Assembly: GCF_003048775.2 (NCBI RefSeq)
Contig: NZ_CP049272.1
Location: forward strand, 992,001-1,056,000
Origin: Campylobacter concisus
Lineage (GTDB): Bacteria > Campylobacterota > Campylobacteria > Campylobacterales > Campylobacteraceae
Length of the DNA: 64,000 nt
Reading direction: 5' to 3'
The translations under genes and the position numbers were made by a program. This document shows positions 25,112-34,483 of the stretch, piece by piece. Position 1 is the stretch's first letter. Every line of letters begins with the position of its first letter. Below the pieces are notes generated by a model that was given only the letters and a program-made list of their open reading frames with translations, did not search any database and was not told where the DNA came from.

Positions 25112-26549
25112 AATTTGTTTTTATATTTGGGTTTAGGTGCTTTTTTATCAAGTTGCTAACTACCTTATTATAAAATAAATCCCCGCCTAAAGTAACATTT
25201 TTGATGTTAAATTTATCTCGTTTTTCATAGCTAAAATCGCTCAAAAAATGCGCCAAAGACTCGGTGCAACCAAAGCTGATATTCTTCTCTCCAGCGCCAG
25301 CAAGGACAAACGAAATGATACTTTTTACAAACTTAACCCCGTCTAAACCAAAGTCATCTTTCATCTTATAATCGATCCTAACTCCCTTTTGACCGCTAAA
25401 ATCAGCTGCCATAAGGAGCAAATTCTCCCCTGCTTTTTTAAACTCATCACTTAAGCCAAGTATGCGCCCAGCTATGCAAAATAGCGAGAAAAAGCTAGCA
25501 TTTGAGCTAAATTTACCACTTGGCAGGGCATGCTCTTTACTGAAATTTTCAAGTAGCCTTTCGCCGCCTTCCTGGGCTCTTATAAGCTCATAAATTTCTT
25601 CAAAGCTACTAAATTTTGGCAAAAATAGAAGCTGCGTTTTGCTTGATTTTGAAAGCAGGCAAATTTCGTCATCACTAAATTTGCTAAATTTTAGCCCCAA
25701 AGCTATATCGCTAAAATTACTAAGCCCAAATTCCTCGTTTTTTGCATAGAAAAATGGGCTTAAAACTGCGCTACTTTCAAGCAAAGTAAGCCTTGAAAGA
25801 GCATTTTTTTGCTCCTTTACTTTAATGCTTAAAAAGCTAAAATTTTCTTTATTTAGCTGCTCGCAAAGGGCGTAAAGAAAAAGGTCATTTGGCGCCATCA
25901 CGTCAAAAAATAGCGGTGCGCCCTCGTGGTTTTGCCTGTAAATGGCTGTCGTTTTTAGTGCCAAAAGTGGCTTTTCAAAGCTAGCAAGCGCAATCTGTGC
26001 CCTATCATCGGCGATGAAAATTTTTGGTAGCTCTTTTAAATTTACAGGCATCAAGAAATTTGCATCAAAATTTACGCCAAGAGAAATTTCATATAAATTT
26101 TCATCTTGCTCTATGCAAACACTTTTGCCGTTTTTTAATAAATTTAGGCAGGTTTTTAGCTTTTCATTAAAATTACCAAGCGTTATCTCGCCATCAAATT
26201 TACTCAAAGAGAGCACGCCGCTTTCATTTAAAATAGCCTTGCCGTTAGCCAAAAATGCCGCCGCTTGAGATGGGCTAAGCGTGCCAAATTTTATCTCTTT
26301 TAGCTCATTTGCTTCATCAAGCTCATCTGCCACATCAACCTCGCTATGCTTTATAAAAAGGCTATAAGGCAAAATGGCGCTAGCTCTGTCTGCTAGGGCG
26401 CTAAGCTCATTGGCAAAGCCACTTACTTTTAGGCAAATTTGATCATTTTTACAGCTTATAGAGTGCTTAAGCTCCCCAGCTAATGAGCGTAAAAATGGTG
26501 CCAAAAAGGCTGGGTATTTAAAGCAGTAAAATTTAAAAGCAAGTATCAT
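25077..26549 (-). CDS. hydE: Hydrogenase accessory protein HydE (epsilonproteobacterial type)
   Basis: Protein of 490 residues in the position of hydE in the hydABCDE operons of Wolinella and Helicobacter; the name is given by position and general look. It is not the radical-SAM HydE of [FeFe]-hydrogenases, as no CX3CX2C motif is present. The C-terminus (LGGDLFYNKVVSNLIKKHL) resembles the HypF/Kae1 C-terminal segment (LSGGVFQNKTLLELIYKKF) encoded next door, suggesting it is a divergent HypF C-domain paralogue. No signal peptide. It overlaps hydD by 4 bases and hypF by 35. Function is thought to be in hydrogenase maturation; mechanism unknown. Confidence 0.72.
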   Translation of the reverse strand: MILAFKFYCFKYPAFLAPFLRSLAGELKHSISCKNDQICLKVSGFANELSALADRASAILPYSLFIKHSEVDVADELDEANELKEIKFGTLSPSQAAAFLANGKAILNESGVLSLSKFDGEITLGNFNEKLKTCLNLLKNGKSVCIEQDENLYEISLGVNFDANFLMPVNLKELPKIFIADDRAQIALASFEKPLLALKTTAIYRQNHEGAPLFFDVMAPNDLFLYALCEQLNKENFSFLSIKVKEQKNALSRLTLLESSAVLSPFFYAKNEEFGLSNFSDIALGLKFSKFSDDEICLLSKSSKTQLLFLPKFSSFEEIYELIRAQEGGERLLENFSKEHALPSGKFSSNASFFSLFCIAGRILGLSDEFKKAGENLLLMAADFSGQKGVRIDYKMKDDFGLDGVKFVKSIISFVLAGAGEKNISFGCTESLAHFLSDFSYEKRDKFNIKNVTLGGDLFYNKVVSNLIKKHLNPNIKTNFDPGFGVEIKL

Positions 26550-27088
26550 TTTAAACCTTTTTTGGCGTAGTCATCGAGGGTGTCGTTTAGGGTGAAATTT
26601 GCTACCTTCTCGCACTTAAAATCAAGCTCTTTTAAGTGATCAAGCAGCGTTTTTTCTAGGATATTAGAAGCTTTTATCACTTCATCTGAGAGGCTAAAAT
26701 TTGATGATTCTATGCGGCTAGGCACGATGCCTAAGATTTTGGTTGTCGGCCTATCGCCTGCAAGCTCCATTAGATGAAGGGTTTGAAGCATCTCGATCTC
26801 GTGAGCCGAGCCGTCCCAGCTGATAAAATTTGGCACATTTAGAAAATCAAAAAAATAGACATCGCCCACGCTTGCGCCATTTGCGCTAATGCAATCAACG
26901 ACGATAAGATAGTCAAATTCGCTTATTATGTGAGTTAGAGCGAGGGCTAAAGTGCCCCCGTCCATTAGAGTAAGCTCGTTTTTAGAGCTTGTAAATTTAT
27001 AGTTTTTAGCCATCAAATTTACAAAATGAACACCTATGCCCTCATCGGCAAACATCACGTTGCCGATACCAAGAACCAGCACTCTCAT
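26546..27088 (-). CDS. hydD: Hydrogenase maturation endopeptidase (M52, HyaD/HybD type)
   Basis: Peptidase of 180 residues that removes the C-terminal tail of the hydrogenase large subunit after nickel insertion. The N-terminus VLVLGIGNVMFADEGIGVH contains the metal-binding Glu/Asp region (DEGIGVH), and LIVVDCISANG supplies the second conserved Asp. It overlaps hydC by one base and hydE by 4. The matching cleavage site is seen in HydB. Its tail (from about residue 150) is somewhat longer than in E. coli HyaD. Confidence 0.92.
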   Translation of the reverse strand: MRVLVLGIGNVMFADEGIGVHFVNLMAKNYKFTSSKNELTLMDGGTLALALTHIISEFDYLIVVDCISANGASVGDVYFFDFLNVPNFISWDGSAHEIEMLQTLHLMELAGDRPTTKILGIVPSRIESSNFSLSDEVIKASNILEKTLLDHLKELDFKCEKVANFTLNDTLDDYAKKGLK

Positions 27089-27768
27089 CAGTGTTCTTTT
27101 ACAAATTTATAGCCACTAACGATAGCGTCCATCGCTCCATTTTTGCCTTTAACAGCGTTAAATACCGCCATATAAACATGAATCGGCACAAATATCATAA
27201 TGACCCACATACAAATTCTATGTATCGTTCTGACATTTGCTAGTCCGCCCATAAGCTCTTCAAAAAATCTCGCTGGCTCATAAAGTGCTCCGCCAAGTCC
27301 CTCATGATAAACATGAACGTAAAGCACAAGACCACTTAGGCAAATAAGAGTCAAAATAAGATAAAAGAAAAAGTATGAGGCAAACTGCAAAGGATTATAA
27401 ACGCCCCTTAAATGCGGATGTGGCCCCATAAAAAGATAGTATTTGATCTGTGCGATCCAAATTTTTGGATTTAGAAAATCAACCACACTCATCCACTCTT
27501 TTTTACTATGTTTATCAAAGACAAATAGATAAAATTTAAAGATAAACGCCGCTATTAGCACAAAGCCAGCGATCTGGTGAGCCATACGCCACTTTGCTTG
27601 CATAAAATTTGTAGGCTCGCTCGTGATCTCTGGACTCACAAAAACGTACGAGATATAGTAGCCACTCACAACTAAAAGTGTGATCGCTGCAAATCTAATC
27701 CAGTGTGTCAGCCTAACGCCGATGGAGAATTCGTATTCGCTGATCCTGTCAGCATTTTTATGTGACAT
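27088..27768 (-). CDS. hydC: Ni/Fe-hydrogenase b-type cytochrome subunit
   Basis: Membrane diheme cytochrome b of 226 residues with four hydrophobic helices, the HyaC/HydC family. It anchors the periplasmic hydrogenase and passes electrons from H2 oxidation to menaquinone. Candidate heme histidines lie in RLTHWIRFAA (helix 1), MAHQIAGF (helix 2) and IHRICMW with PIHVYMAV (helix 4). It follows hydB by 9 bases and overlaps hydD by one base. Confidence 0.94.
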   Translation of the reverse strand: MSHKNADRISEYEFSIGVRLTHWIRFAAITLLVVSGYYISYVFVSPEITSEPTNFMQAKWRMAHQIAGFVLIAAFIFKFYLFVFDKHSKKEWMSVVDFLNPKIWIAQIKYYLFMGPHPHLRGVYNPLQFASYFFFYLILTLICLSGLVLYVHVYHEGLGGALYEPARFFEELMGGLANVRTIHRICMWVIMIFVPIHVYMAVFNAVKGKNGAMDAIVSGYKFVKEH

Positions 27769-27777
27769 CTTTTCTCC

Positions 27778-29496
27778 TTACAAATTTGGATTTATCTTAT
27801 AAGTACTCAAATCATTTCCCTTCGTATCCATAACATGCACAGCACACGCGATGCAAGGATCGTAAGAGTGAATTTTTCGTATTATCTCAAGTGGTTTTGA
27901 AAGATCAGCGATCTTTAAACCAACTAAGCACGCTTCGTAGCTGCCCATTTGATTTTGTGCGTCTTTTGGAGAGGCGTTCCATGTGCTTGGCACGACTGCT
28001 TGCCAGTTTGTGATAACACCATCTTTTATGCGGCACCAGTGGCTAAGCGCACCTCTTGGAGCATTGCCTTGGAAATTTCCTTTGTACTCTTTTTTGTTAT
28101 CGATTACATATTTTGCGCAGGTCTCTTGATCTGATTTTAAATTTTCTACTAAGGCATTAAATGCGTCCATTGTATGCTCTGCGACTACTTTTGCCTCAAG
28201 CATACGAGTAGCGGTTCTGCCTAGAGTTGAGAAAACTGCGCTTAATGGCAAGCCACTCTTTGCTAAAAACTCATCAACTACCTTTTTAACTCTTTCATTG
28301 CCTCTAGCGTAGTTTATAACGATACTTGCTATTGGTCCTACTTGCATAGACATGCCATCATATCTTGGCGCTTTGATCCAGCTATATTTGCCTTTTGTAT
28401 CAAAAAGCTTACTGTGAGCTAATTTACCCTCGGCGTCTATGCTCTCGCCGTCAATAAGGCCTGTGTAGTTTGCCTCAGTCTCGCCGTCATATGGGTGAAG
28501 TGCTTTGTCGTTTTTATACCAAGACCTAGTAGCTTCTTCGGTGATTTTATTTTCATCGATATCATAAACCTTGTTAAGATCGCCATTTAAAATATAGCCA
28601 CCTTTAAATAGATGGTCATTTTTGCCGATCAAAAACTCATCGTAGCAGAGTAAATTTGCCACACCAACGTCGTTTAGAACGCTTGGCTCATTACCATAAG
28701 CTTTAGCCGCCATCAAGATATCTGGATAGTAAGCTCTATCAACAAATTCTTTGATCTCGGCAAATTTACTCATATATTCGCCCATTCTAGCTGGATCCAT
28801 AAGGTCCATCACACAGGTCACACCGCCAACTGTTAGGCTTTGTGGATGTGGGTTTTTTGCGCCAAAGATTGCCATCATCTGAGCTGCTGTTCTTTGAATC
28901 CTTAAGCACTCTAAGTAGTGAGAGAGGACGATTAAATTTTGCTCTGGAGTAAATTTATATGTACTATGTCCCCAGTATGCGTTGGCAAATGGTCCAAGAT
29001 TGCCCTTTTTAACAAAGGCTTCAACTCTCTCTTTTACCTCTTTTAGCTTATCAGCTCCCGTGGCAAATGGCAAACCAGTGTATTTAAACGCCTCTTCGCT
29101 AGCTTTATGCACATCTGCGCTTAGTGCAGAGACCACGTCTGCCCAGTCCATGCCATGAAGCTGATAAAAATGTACGATGTGATCGTGAAGATATAAAGCT
29201 GCGTTCATAAGCGTTCTAGTTAGCTCTGCATTTAACGGAGGCTTGATACCAAGAGCATTTTCAACTGCGATGATGCCTGCTCGGTAGTGTGAGTATGTAC
29301 AAACACCACAAATTCTTTGCATGAAAAAGCCAGCATCTCTTGGATCTCTACCTTTTACGATCTGCTCTAAACCACGCCAAAGAGTTGAGCCAGAATACGC
29401 CTCTTTTACAACATTATTTTCATCTACAACAACTTCTATTCTTAAGTGTCCCTCGATACGTGTTATAGGGTCTATTACTATTCTTTTTTCACTCAT
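27778..29496 (-). CDS. hydB: [NiFe]-hydrogenase large subunit
   Basis: Catalytic subunit of the uptake hydrogenase, 572 residues. Nickel-iron ligands are in RICGVCTYSH (about residues 62-71) and DPCIACAVH near the C-terminus. The sequence continues after the His with VMDTKGNDLSTYKINPNL, the tail removed by HydD. The protein oxidises H2 in the periplasm with HydA. It starts 9 bases after hydA and precedes hydC by 9. Length and motifs fit group 1b-type enzymes such as that of Wolinella. Its maturation genes hypA-F are all within this window. Confidence 0.97.
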   Translation of the reverse strand: MSEKRIVIDPITRIEGHLRIEVVVDENNVVKEAYSGSTLWRGLEQIVKGRDPRDAGFFMQRICGVCTYSHYRAGIIAVENALGIKPPLNAELTRTLMNAALYLHDHIVHFYQLHGMDWADVVSALSADVHKASEEAFKYTGLPFATGADKLKEVKERVEAFVKKGNLGPFANAYWGHSTYKFTPEQNLIVLSHYLECLRIQRTAAQMMAIFGAKNPHPQSLTVGGVTCVMDLMDPARMGEYMSKFAEIKEFVDRAYYPDILMAAKAYGNEPSVLNDVGVANLLCYDEFLIGKNDHLFKGGYILNGDLNKVYDIDENKITEEATRSWYKNDKALHPYDGETEANYTGLIDGESIDAEGKLAHSKLFDTKGKYSWIKAPRYDGMSMQVGPIASIVINYARGNERVKKVVDEFLAKSGLPLSAVFSTLGRTATRMLEAKVVAEHTMDAFNALVENLKSDQETCAKYVIDNKKEYKGNFQGNAPRGALSHWCRIKDGVITNWQAVVPSTWNASPKDAQNQMGSYEACLVGLKIADLSKPLEIIRKIHSYDPCIACAVHVMDTKGNDLSTYKINPNL

Positions 29497-29505
29497 TTTT
29501 TCACC

Positions 29506-30651
29506 TTATTCTTTATCTTTACTCATAGAAGCTATAACAGCGTGAGCTGCTATGCCAATGCCTGTAAGAGCTAAAATTCCGATGCCAACTTTATCGCTGA
29601 TATTATCAGCTCCAAGACCTAAAACAGTATCAAAGAGTCTATCTGCCATAGGCTCTTCAAATGGTCCCATCGTATCCCAGAAGTCTGGCTCTGAGCAGCC
29701 TATACAGCCGTGACCTGCTTGAACTGGCCATGATGTGTGCTGGTTAAATCTCTCGCGTGAGCAGTTATTAAATGTATATGGACCTTTGCAACCTACTTTG
29801 TATAAGCAGTAGCCATTTTTTGCACCTTCATCACCGAAATTTTGGACAAACTCGCCAGCGTCAAAGTGACCACGTCTTTCGCAAAGATCGTGAATTCTTA
29901 AACCATAAGCCCATTTTGGTCTATTGTAAACATCAAGTGCTGGAAGTGTGCCAAAAAGCAAGAAGTGAAGCACGTTGCCAACGATATTTTTCTCACTTGG
30001 TGGACAGCCCGCAACATTAATAACTGGCTTATCAGTTACCTTTGAAAGTCCCACTGAATTTGATGGATTTGGCCTTGCAGCTTGAATGCCACCAAAGCTA
30101 GAACAGGTGCCGATCGCAAAGATAGCAGCTGCGTCTTTTGAAGCATTTACAGCATGAGTTTTACCTGTTGTGCCACGAGGTCCAACAGTTAGAAAATTTT
30201 CAGTCGCACCAGTTGGGATACCGCCCTCAACTAGCAGGATGTATCTGCCTTTGTATTTTTCGATTGCACTCTCTAAATTTTCTTCAGCCTGCCAACCAGA
30301 AGCTGCCATGATAGTTTCGTGGTATTCAAGGCTTATGTAGTCAAATATAAGACTATCTATGCTTGGAGCATCGGTTCTTAGTAAGCTCTCGCTACAGCCT
30401 GTGCATTCTGCCATATGAAGCCATATCACAGGAAGCCTATCGCTAAGCTCAGCAGCACGAGCAACCATCGGTGTCATCGCACTTGGTAGAGCCATAAAAG
30501 CTGTCATCGCACCAGCCCACTTCATAAAATCACGCCTCGTAAAGCCCTTCTCTTTTAAAAGCTGCGCAATACTCGAGTCGCTTTTCATCTTAGGCAACGC
30601 ACTAAGCTCACTTAAGCGTCTATCTATCTTTTGACGCAAGTCATTATTCAT
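29506..30651 (-). CDS. hydA: [NiFe]-hydrogenase small subunit, Tat-exported
   Basis: Iron-sulfur subunit of 381 residues. The twin-arginine motif is FTRRDFMKWAG (RR at 39-40), followed by a hydrophobic stretch; a long 35-residue n-region precedes it. The proximal cluster region begins ECTGCSESLLR, that is CTGCS and not the CTCCS of oxygen-tolerant enzymes, so standard oxygen sensitivity is expected. Further cluster residues occur in CGYCLYKVGCKGPYTFNNC-type segments near the C-terminus and a C-terminal membrane helix (GIGILALTGIGIAAHAVIA). It has an AGGAGCT ribosome binding site and starts the hydABCDE-hypF-nikR run. Confidence 0.97.
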   Translation of the reverse strand: MNNDLRQKIDRRLSELSALPKMKSDSSIAQLLKEKGFTRRDFMKWAGAMTAFMALPSAMTPMVARAAELSDRLPVIWLHMAECTGCSESLLRTDAPSIDSLIFDYISLEYHETIMAASGWQAEENLESAIEKYKGRYILLVEGGIPTGATENFLTVGPRGTTGKTHAVNASKDAAAIFAIGTCSSFGGIQAARPNPSNSVGLSKVTDKPVINVAGCPPSEKNIVGNVLHFLLFGTLPALDVYNRPKWAYGLRIHDLCERRGHFDAGEFVQNFGDEGAKNGYCLYKVGCKGPYTFNNCSRERFNQHTSWPVQAGHGCIGCSEPDFWDTMGPFEEPMADRLFDTVLGLGADNISDKVGIGILALTGIGIAAHAVIASMSKDKE

Positions 30652-30952
30652 ATAAGCTCCTTTGCTTGAAAATTTTGCTTTTGTTAATAATATCTTTGTT
30701 TAAAGAAGTAAAAAATTATTTTATAAAATTAATATTTGTAATTAAATAAATTTTAACTAAAAAATTTAAAATCCCTTTTTTGCGATATATTTTCAAAATA
30801 TAAAAAATAATATTTTGAGAAATTCTATTTTGTTTTGATGAATTTTCAATATTTTAAGCATATTATTCTGAAAGTAAATATCAACTATAATTCTTAATGA
30901 TTTTTAAAAATTTAGCATATTTAAGACGAGAGAAATTTTTGAGATAAAAATT
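30652..30952. promoter_or_regulatory. Intergenic region upstream of hydABCDE
   Basis: About 300 bases, very AT-rich, with no ORF that looks real. It must hold the hydrogenase promoter. A 17-base perfect palindrome, TATATTTT-C-AAAATATA, lies at 30786-30802 and could be an operator. Several TATTAT/TAAAAT words on the minus strand could serve as -10 boxes, so I cannot choose one. Confidence 0.4.
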
Positions 30953-30989
30953 TTTAAAAGCCCAAATGGATGAAATTTAGGCTTTTAAA
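30953..30989 (-). terminator. Rho-independent terminator of flgH
   Basis: TTTAAAAGCC (30953-30962) pairs perfectly with GGCTTTTAAA (30980-30989); on the minus strand the hairpin is followed by more U residues (TTTTTAAAAATTTTT region). It starts 6 bases after the flgH stop and insulates flgH from the hydrogenase operon. Confidence 0.75.
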
Positions 30990-30995
30990 GTTGCA

Positions 30996-31703
30996 TTAAA
31001 ATGGCCAGATAGCTTCCATAAGCCTTGTACCCCAAGGTTTTTTGGTAGATTTGTCTAGCTCGCCCTCTGTTTTATACAAAATTTTAGCGTCAGCTATATA
31101 TTTTGAGTCGATTTCGTTATTTTGTGAGATGTCGTAAGGTCTGATGACACCACTTACTTGCATGATCTGCTTTTCGCCGTTTATAAGTAGCTCGCGGCTA
31201 CCTTCTATGAAATAGTTGCCGTTATTTAGTATTTTTATGATCCTGGCTGAAATGGTTGCGGTAAATTTCTCGCTTCTATTGCTCGTGCCACTTCCTGTAA
31301 ATTTATTGCCACCGCCTGCTTTAAAGCCGATATCGCCGTATTTGTTTAGATTATCAGCTATATTTGAAAGTGGAGCAGCTCCAGCCGTAAACACACCGCC
31401 ACCAAGCGAGATAGTGCTATCTTTATTTGTACTTTTACTTCCAGTTGAAGTTTGGCTTGCATTTTCTGAGATAACGATAGTCACGATATCATTTACATTC
31501 ATCGCTTTTCTATCTGAAAAAAGAGGATTTTCGCCCTTGCCAAAGAGGCTGCCGGCGTTGCTTTGTCCAGTGCCACTATCTTTTGAAGGGAGTTGCTCGA
31601 CATAAACTGGGGGTTTCATATTGATATGAGGATCAGCACTTGGTGTGCAGCCAGTGCAAATAATGCCCGCAGACAAGACGAGCCAAATCGTTTTATGATT
31701 CAT
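30996..31703 (-). CDS. flgH: Flagellar L-ring protein FlgH
   Basis: Lipoprotein of 235 residues forming the outer-membrane L ring around the flagellar rod. The N-terminal lipoprotein signal ends in GIICTGC (Cys18 as the acylated residue). The conserved FlgH core is visible: NPLFSDRKAMNVNDIVTIVI, SASQT-type region, and the C-terminal SGVIRPYDISQNNEIDSKYIADAKI. Monocistronic: a sigma-54 promoter lies about 40 bases upstream and a strong terminator just downstream. Located away from flgI, whose P ring it joins. Confidence 0.95.
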   Translation of the reverse strand: MNHKTIWLVLSAGIICTGCTPSADPHINMKPPVYVEQLPSKDSGTGQSNAGSLFGKGENPLFSDRKAMNVNDIVTIVISENASQTSTGSKSTNKDSTISLGGGVFTAGAAPLSNIADNLNKYGDIGFKAGGGNKFTGSGTSNRSEKFTATISARIIKILNNGNYFIEGSRELLINGEKQIMQVSGVIRPYDISQNNEIDSKYIADAKILYKTEGELDKSTKKPWGTRLMEAIWPF

Positions 31704-31734
31704 AAAAAATGCCTTAAAATAAGTATCTTTGTGC

Positions 31735-31740
31735 TAAAAT
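31735..31740 (+). promoter_or_regulatory. Probable sigma-70 -10 box of pta-ackA
   Basis: TAAAAT preceded by TTTGTGC, an extended Campylobacter-type -10, lies 31 bases before the pta ATG. It directly adjoins the flgH sigma-54 site on the other strand. Confidence 0.45.
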
Positions 31741-31741
31741 T

Positions 31742-31759
31742 AAGCAATTTAAGTTCCTA
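31742..31759 (-). promoter_or_regulatory. Sigma-54 promoter of flgH
   Basis: On the minus strand the sequence TAGGAACTTAAATTGCTTA has GG (31757-31756) and GC (31745-31744) separated by exactly 10 bases, matching the -24/-12 pattern GGAAC-N5-TTGCT known for RpoN-dependent Campylobacter flagellar genes. Transcription would start near 31732, about 29 bases before flgH. Confidence 0.8.
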
Positions 31760-31771
31760 AAAAGGTCGCAA

Positions 31772-33139
31772 ATGAAAAGTTGTTACGTTTTTACAGACAA
31801 AAATTTAGCACAACTGCAAGAAATTATAGCTACAAAATTCAAAAAAGTTGAGATTTTTAAGATAATCCCAGATGAAAACGATAAAAATAACTTAATAAAT
31901 TCAAATGAAAAAGAGTTTTTTCTAAAATTTATAGATAAATTTGAAGAGTTAAAAGCCAAAAGCGACTTTGTCATAGTTCTTGGCTGTGAGAGCTTTAGTG
32001 TCTTTGGCAAAAGCGAGCTAAATTTAAAGCTAGCAAGAAATTTAAACGCTCCAATTTTTGACGAAAACGCAAGCGAGCTAAAAGCGCTAAATCCAAACTC
32101 AAAGCTTCTAATCACCGATAAATTTGATGAAATTTTGAGCTACAAAGCTGACATCATCACACCATTTAAATTTCAAAGCTTGCTTCTAAAAAGAGCTAAA
32201 GCGGCAAACAAGACCGTCGTTTTGCCTGAAAGTGACGATGAGAGAATTTTAAAAGCGGCTCATATCGTACTAGAAAAAGACGCGGCAAATATCATATTGC
32301 TAGGACTTGAAAATGAAATTTTAAAAAAAGCGGCCGCTTGTGGGCTAAATCTAAGCAAAGCCAAAGTGATCAATCCAGAACAAAATGAGCTGACAGATGA
32401 ATTTGCAAAGAAAATTTATGAGCTAAGAAAACATAAAGGCGTTGATGAAGCCAAGGCAAACGCGCTTGCAAAAGATAAAATTTACTTTGCTACGATGCTA
32501 ATTCACGAAGGCTTAGCCGATGCCTTGGTAAGTGGCGCTACGATGAGCACGGCTGATACGATCCGCCCAGCTTTGCAGATCATAAAAACAAAGCCAAATG
32601 TAAGTGTGGTAAGTGGGGCATTTTTCATGGCACTTGAAGAGGAAATTTTACTCTTTGCCGACTGCGCCGTCACGCCAAATCCAAGCGCAGATGAGCTAGC
32701 TAGCATCACGCTAAGCAGCGCTCAAACGGCAAGTGCTTTTGGACTTAGCCCAAAGATCGCCGTGCTAAGCTACTCTACGGCTGATAGTGGAAGTGGGCCC
32801 GATGTGGAATTTATAAAAGAAGCTGCCAAAAAGGCGAGCGAGCTTGATGCAAATTTAAAGATCGCAGCGCCAATTCAGTTTGACGCAGCAGTTGATCTAA
32901 GCGTGGCTAGTAAAAAGATGCCAAACTCAGAGGTTGCTGGGCATGCAAATGTCTTTATCTTTCCAAATTTAAACTGCGGAAACATCTGCTATAAAGCGGT
33001 TCAGCGAAGCGCAAACGCTCTAGCCGTGGGTCCGATACTTCAAGGGCTAAAAAAGCCAGTTAATGACCTAAGCCGCGGTTGCCTCGTTGAAGACGTGGTA
33101 AATACTATCTTAATCAGCGCCATACAAGCAGGAGAATAA
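31772..33139 (+). CDS. pta: Phosphate acetyltransferase
   Basis: Converts acetyl-CoA and phosphate to acetyl phosphate and CoA, 455 residues. The C-terminal catalytic PTA domain spans roughly residues 130-450 ([63 protein letters not shown]). The N-terminal 125 residues are a divergent partner domain and are shorter than in the 700-residue E. coli enzyme. The ATG has an AAAAAGG ribosome binding site. ackA follows one base after the stop, completing the acetate switch pathway. Confidence 0.95.
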   Translation: MKSCYVFTDKNLAQLQEIIATKFKKVEIFKIIPDENDKNNLINSNEKEFFLKFIDKFEELKAKSDFVIVLGCESFSVFGKSELNLKLARNLNAPIFDENASELKALNPNSKLLITDKFDEILSYKADIITPFKFQSLLLKRAKAANKTVVLPESDDERILKAAHIVLEKDAANIILLGLENEILKKAAACGLNLSKAKVINPEQNELTDEFAKKIYELRKHKGVDEAKANALAKDKIYFATMLIHEGLADALVSGATMSTADTIRPALQIIKTKPNVSVVSGAFFMALEEEILLFADCAVTPNPSADELASITLSSAQTASAFGLSPKIAVLSYSTADSGSGPDVEFIKEAAKKASELDANLKIAAPIQFDAAVDLSVASKKMPNSEVAGHANVFIFPNLNCGNICYKAVQRSANALAVGPILQGLKKPVNDLSRGCLVEDVVNTILISAIQAGE

Positions 33140-33140
33140 T

Positions 33141-34337
33141 ATGAGAATTTTGGTTTTAAACTCGGGTAGTAGCTCAATAAAATTTCAACTTTTTGCAATG
33201 GATACCAAAACCAGTCTAGCAAGCGGTCTAGTCGAGCAAATCGGTAGCTCCAGCTCAAGAGCGGTACTAAAAGCAAATGGCGAAACCTACGAGATAAAAC
33301 GCTTCATAAAAGACCACCATGACGGACTTGAGGCGATGAACGAGCTCTTTGTCACTTCACACACCTTGCACGATCTAAGCGAACTTGATGGTATCGGACA
33401 CAGGATAGTTCACGGCGGCGAGAGCTTTTTTAGCTCAATGATCGTTGATGATAGTGTCATCAAAAAGATCGAGGAGATAAGTCCGCTTGCCCCACTTCAC
33501 AATCCAGGGCACCTTGCTGGCATTAAAAACGCGATGAAAGAGAGCAAAAATGTGCCTCACGTGGTCGTTTTTGACACGATATTTCATCAAAGCATGCCAG
33601 AGTACGCCTACCGCTACGCCCTACCCTATGACGTTTGCAAGACTCATCACATCAGAAAATACGGCTTTCATGGCACATCACATAGATATGTTTGCAAGCA
33701 AGCAGCCAAAATGCTTGGCATAGAATTTGATAAATTTAACGCTATCTCACTTCATCTAGGTAACGGCGCCTCAGCCTGTGCGGTACAAAACGGCAAAAGT
33801 ATCGATACCTCGATGGGGCTTAGCCCACTTGAAGGACTCATAATGGGTACAAGAAGCGGTGATATGGATCCAGCTGTGGTCATTTACTTGCTAAATATCG
33901 GCGTTTTAAAGTGGAACGAGATCGATAACTTTTTAAACAAAAAAAGCGGACTTTTTGGAATTTGTGGCTCAAGTGACATGAGAGAGGTTGTGGCTAAAAT
34001 GCAAAATGACGAGCGAGCAAAGCTTGCATTTGAGATGTTTTGCTACCGAGTAAAAAAATATATTGGCTCATATTACGCCATTTTAGGACGCGTTGATGCA
34101 CTTATATTTACTGGCGGTATCGGCGAAAACGCACCAAATACAAGGCAAAAAATTTGTGATGAATTAAAACATCTTGGCATTCACATAAATCACGATCTAA
34201 ATTTCCAAGACATGCGAGGCGAGAGATGCATAGACGGGGATGATGCTAAGATAAAAACACTCATCATCCCAACAAACGAAGAGCTAGAAATCGCGATAGA
34301 AACGGCTAGAGTAATAAAAGAGAGCAAAGCCAAATAA
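33141..34337 (+). CDS. ackA: Acetate kinase
   Basis: Acetate kinase, 398 residues, the usual length; makes ATP and acetate from acetyl phosphate, or the reverse. Signatures: N-terminal [15 protein letters not shown] (ATP-binding class of the ASKHA fold), FHGTSHRYV near residue 177 and [14 protein letters not shown] near 322. The start has AGGAG 7 bases before it. It follows pta directly, so both are on one transcript, ended by the hairpin at 34448-34479. Confidence 0.97.
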   Translation: MRILVLNSGSSSIKFQLFAMDTKTSLASGLVEQIGSSSSRAVLKANGETYEIKRFIKDHHDGLEAMNELFVTSHTLHDLSELDGIGHRIVHGGESFFSSMIVDDSVIKKIEEISPLAPLHNPGHLAGIKNAMKESKNVPHVVVFDTIFHQSMPEYAYRYALPYDVCKTHHIRKYGFHGTSHRYVCKQAAKMLGIEFDKFNAISLHLGNGASACAVQNGKSIDTSMGLSPLEGLIMGTRSGDMDPAVVIYLLNIGVLKWNEIDNFLNKKSGLFGICGSSDMREVVAKMQNDERAKLAFEMFCYRVKKYIGSYYAILGRVDALIFTGGIGENAPNTRQKICDELKHLGIHINHDLNFQDMRGERCIDGDDAKIKTLIIPTNEELEIAIETARVIKESKAK

Positions 34338-34447
34338 ATAGATATTTAAAATAAAATGATTAATTTGTGTTTTGCCAAACTCAACATATAAATTTTAAGT
34401 CTAGCTCGTTTTAAAATAGAATTAGCATTTTTAGGCTACGAGATAAA

Positions 34448-34479
34448 AAGCTTTTGCGATTTTAAGCTCGCAAAAGCTT
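34448..34479. terminator. Bidirectional terminator between ackA and lpxD
   Basis: AAGCTTTTGCGA (34448-34459) pairs perfectly with TCGCAAAAGCTT (34468-34479), 8-base loop. T-rich sequence follows on both strands (TTTTTATC on the minus strand). It lies between the convergent stops and should end both transcripts. Confidence 0.85.
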
Positions 34480-34483
34480 GCAA

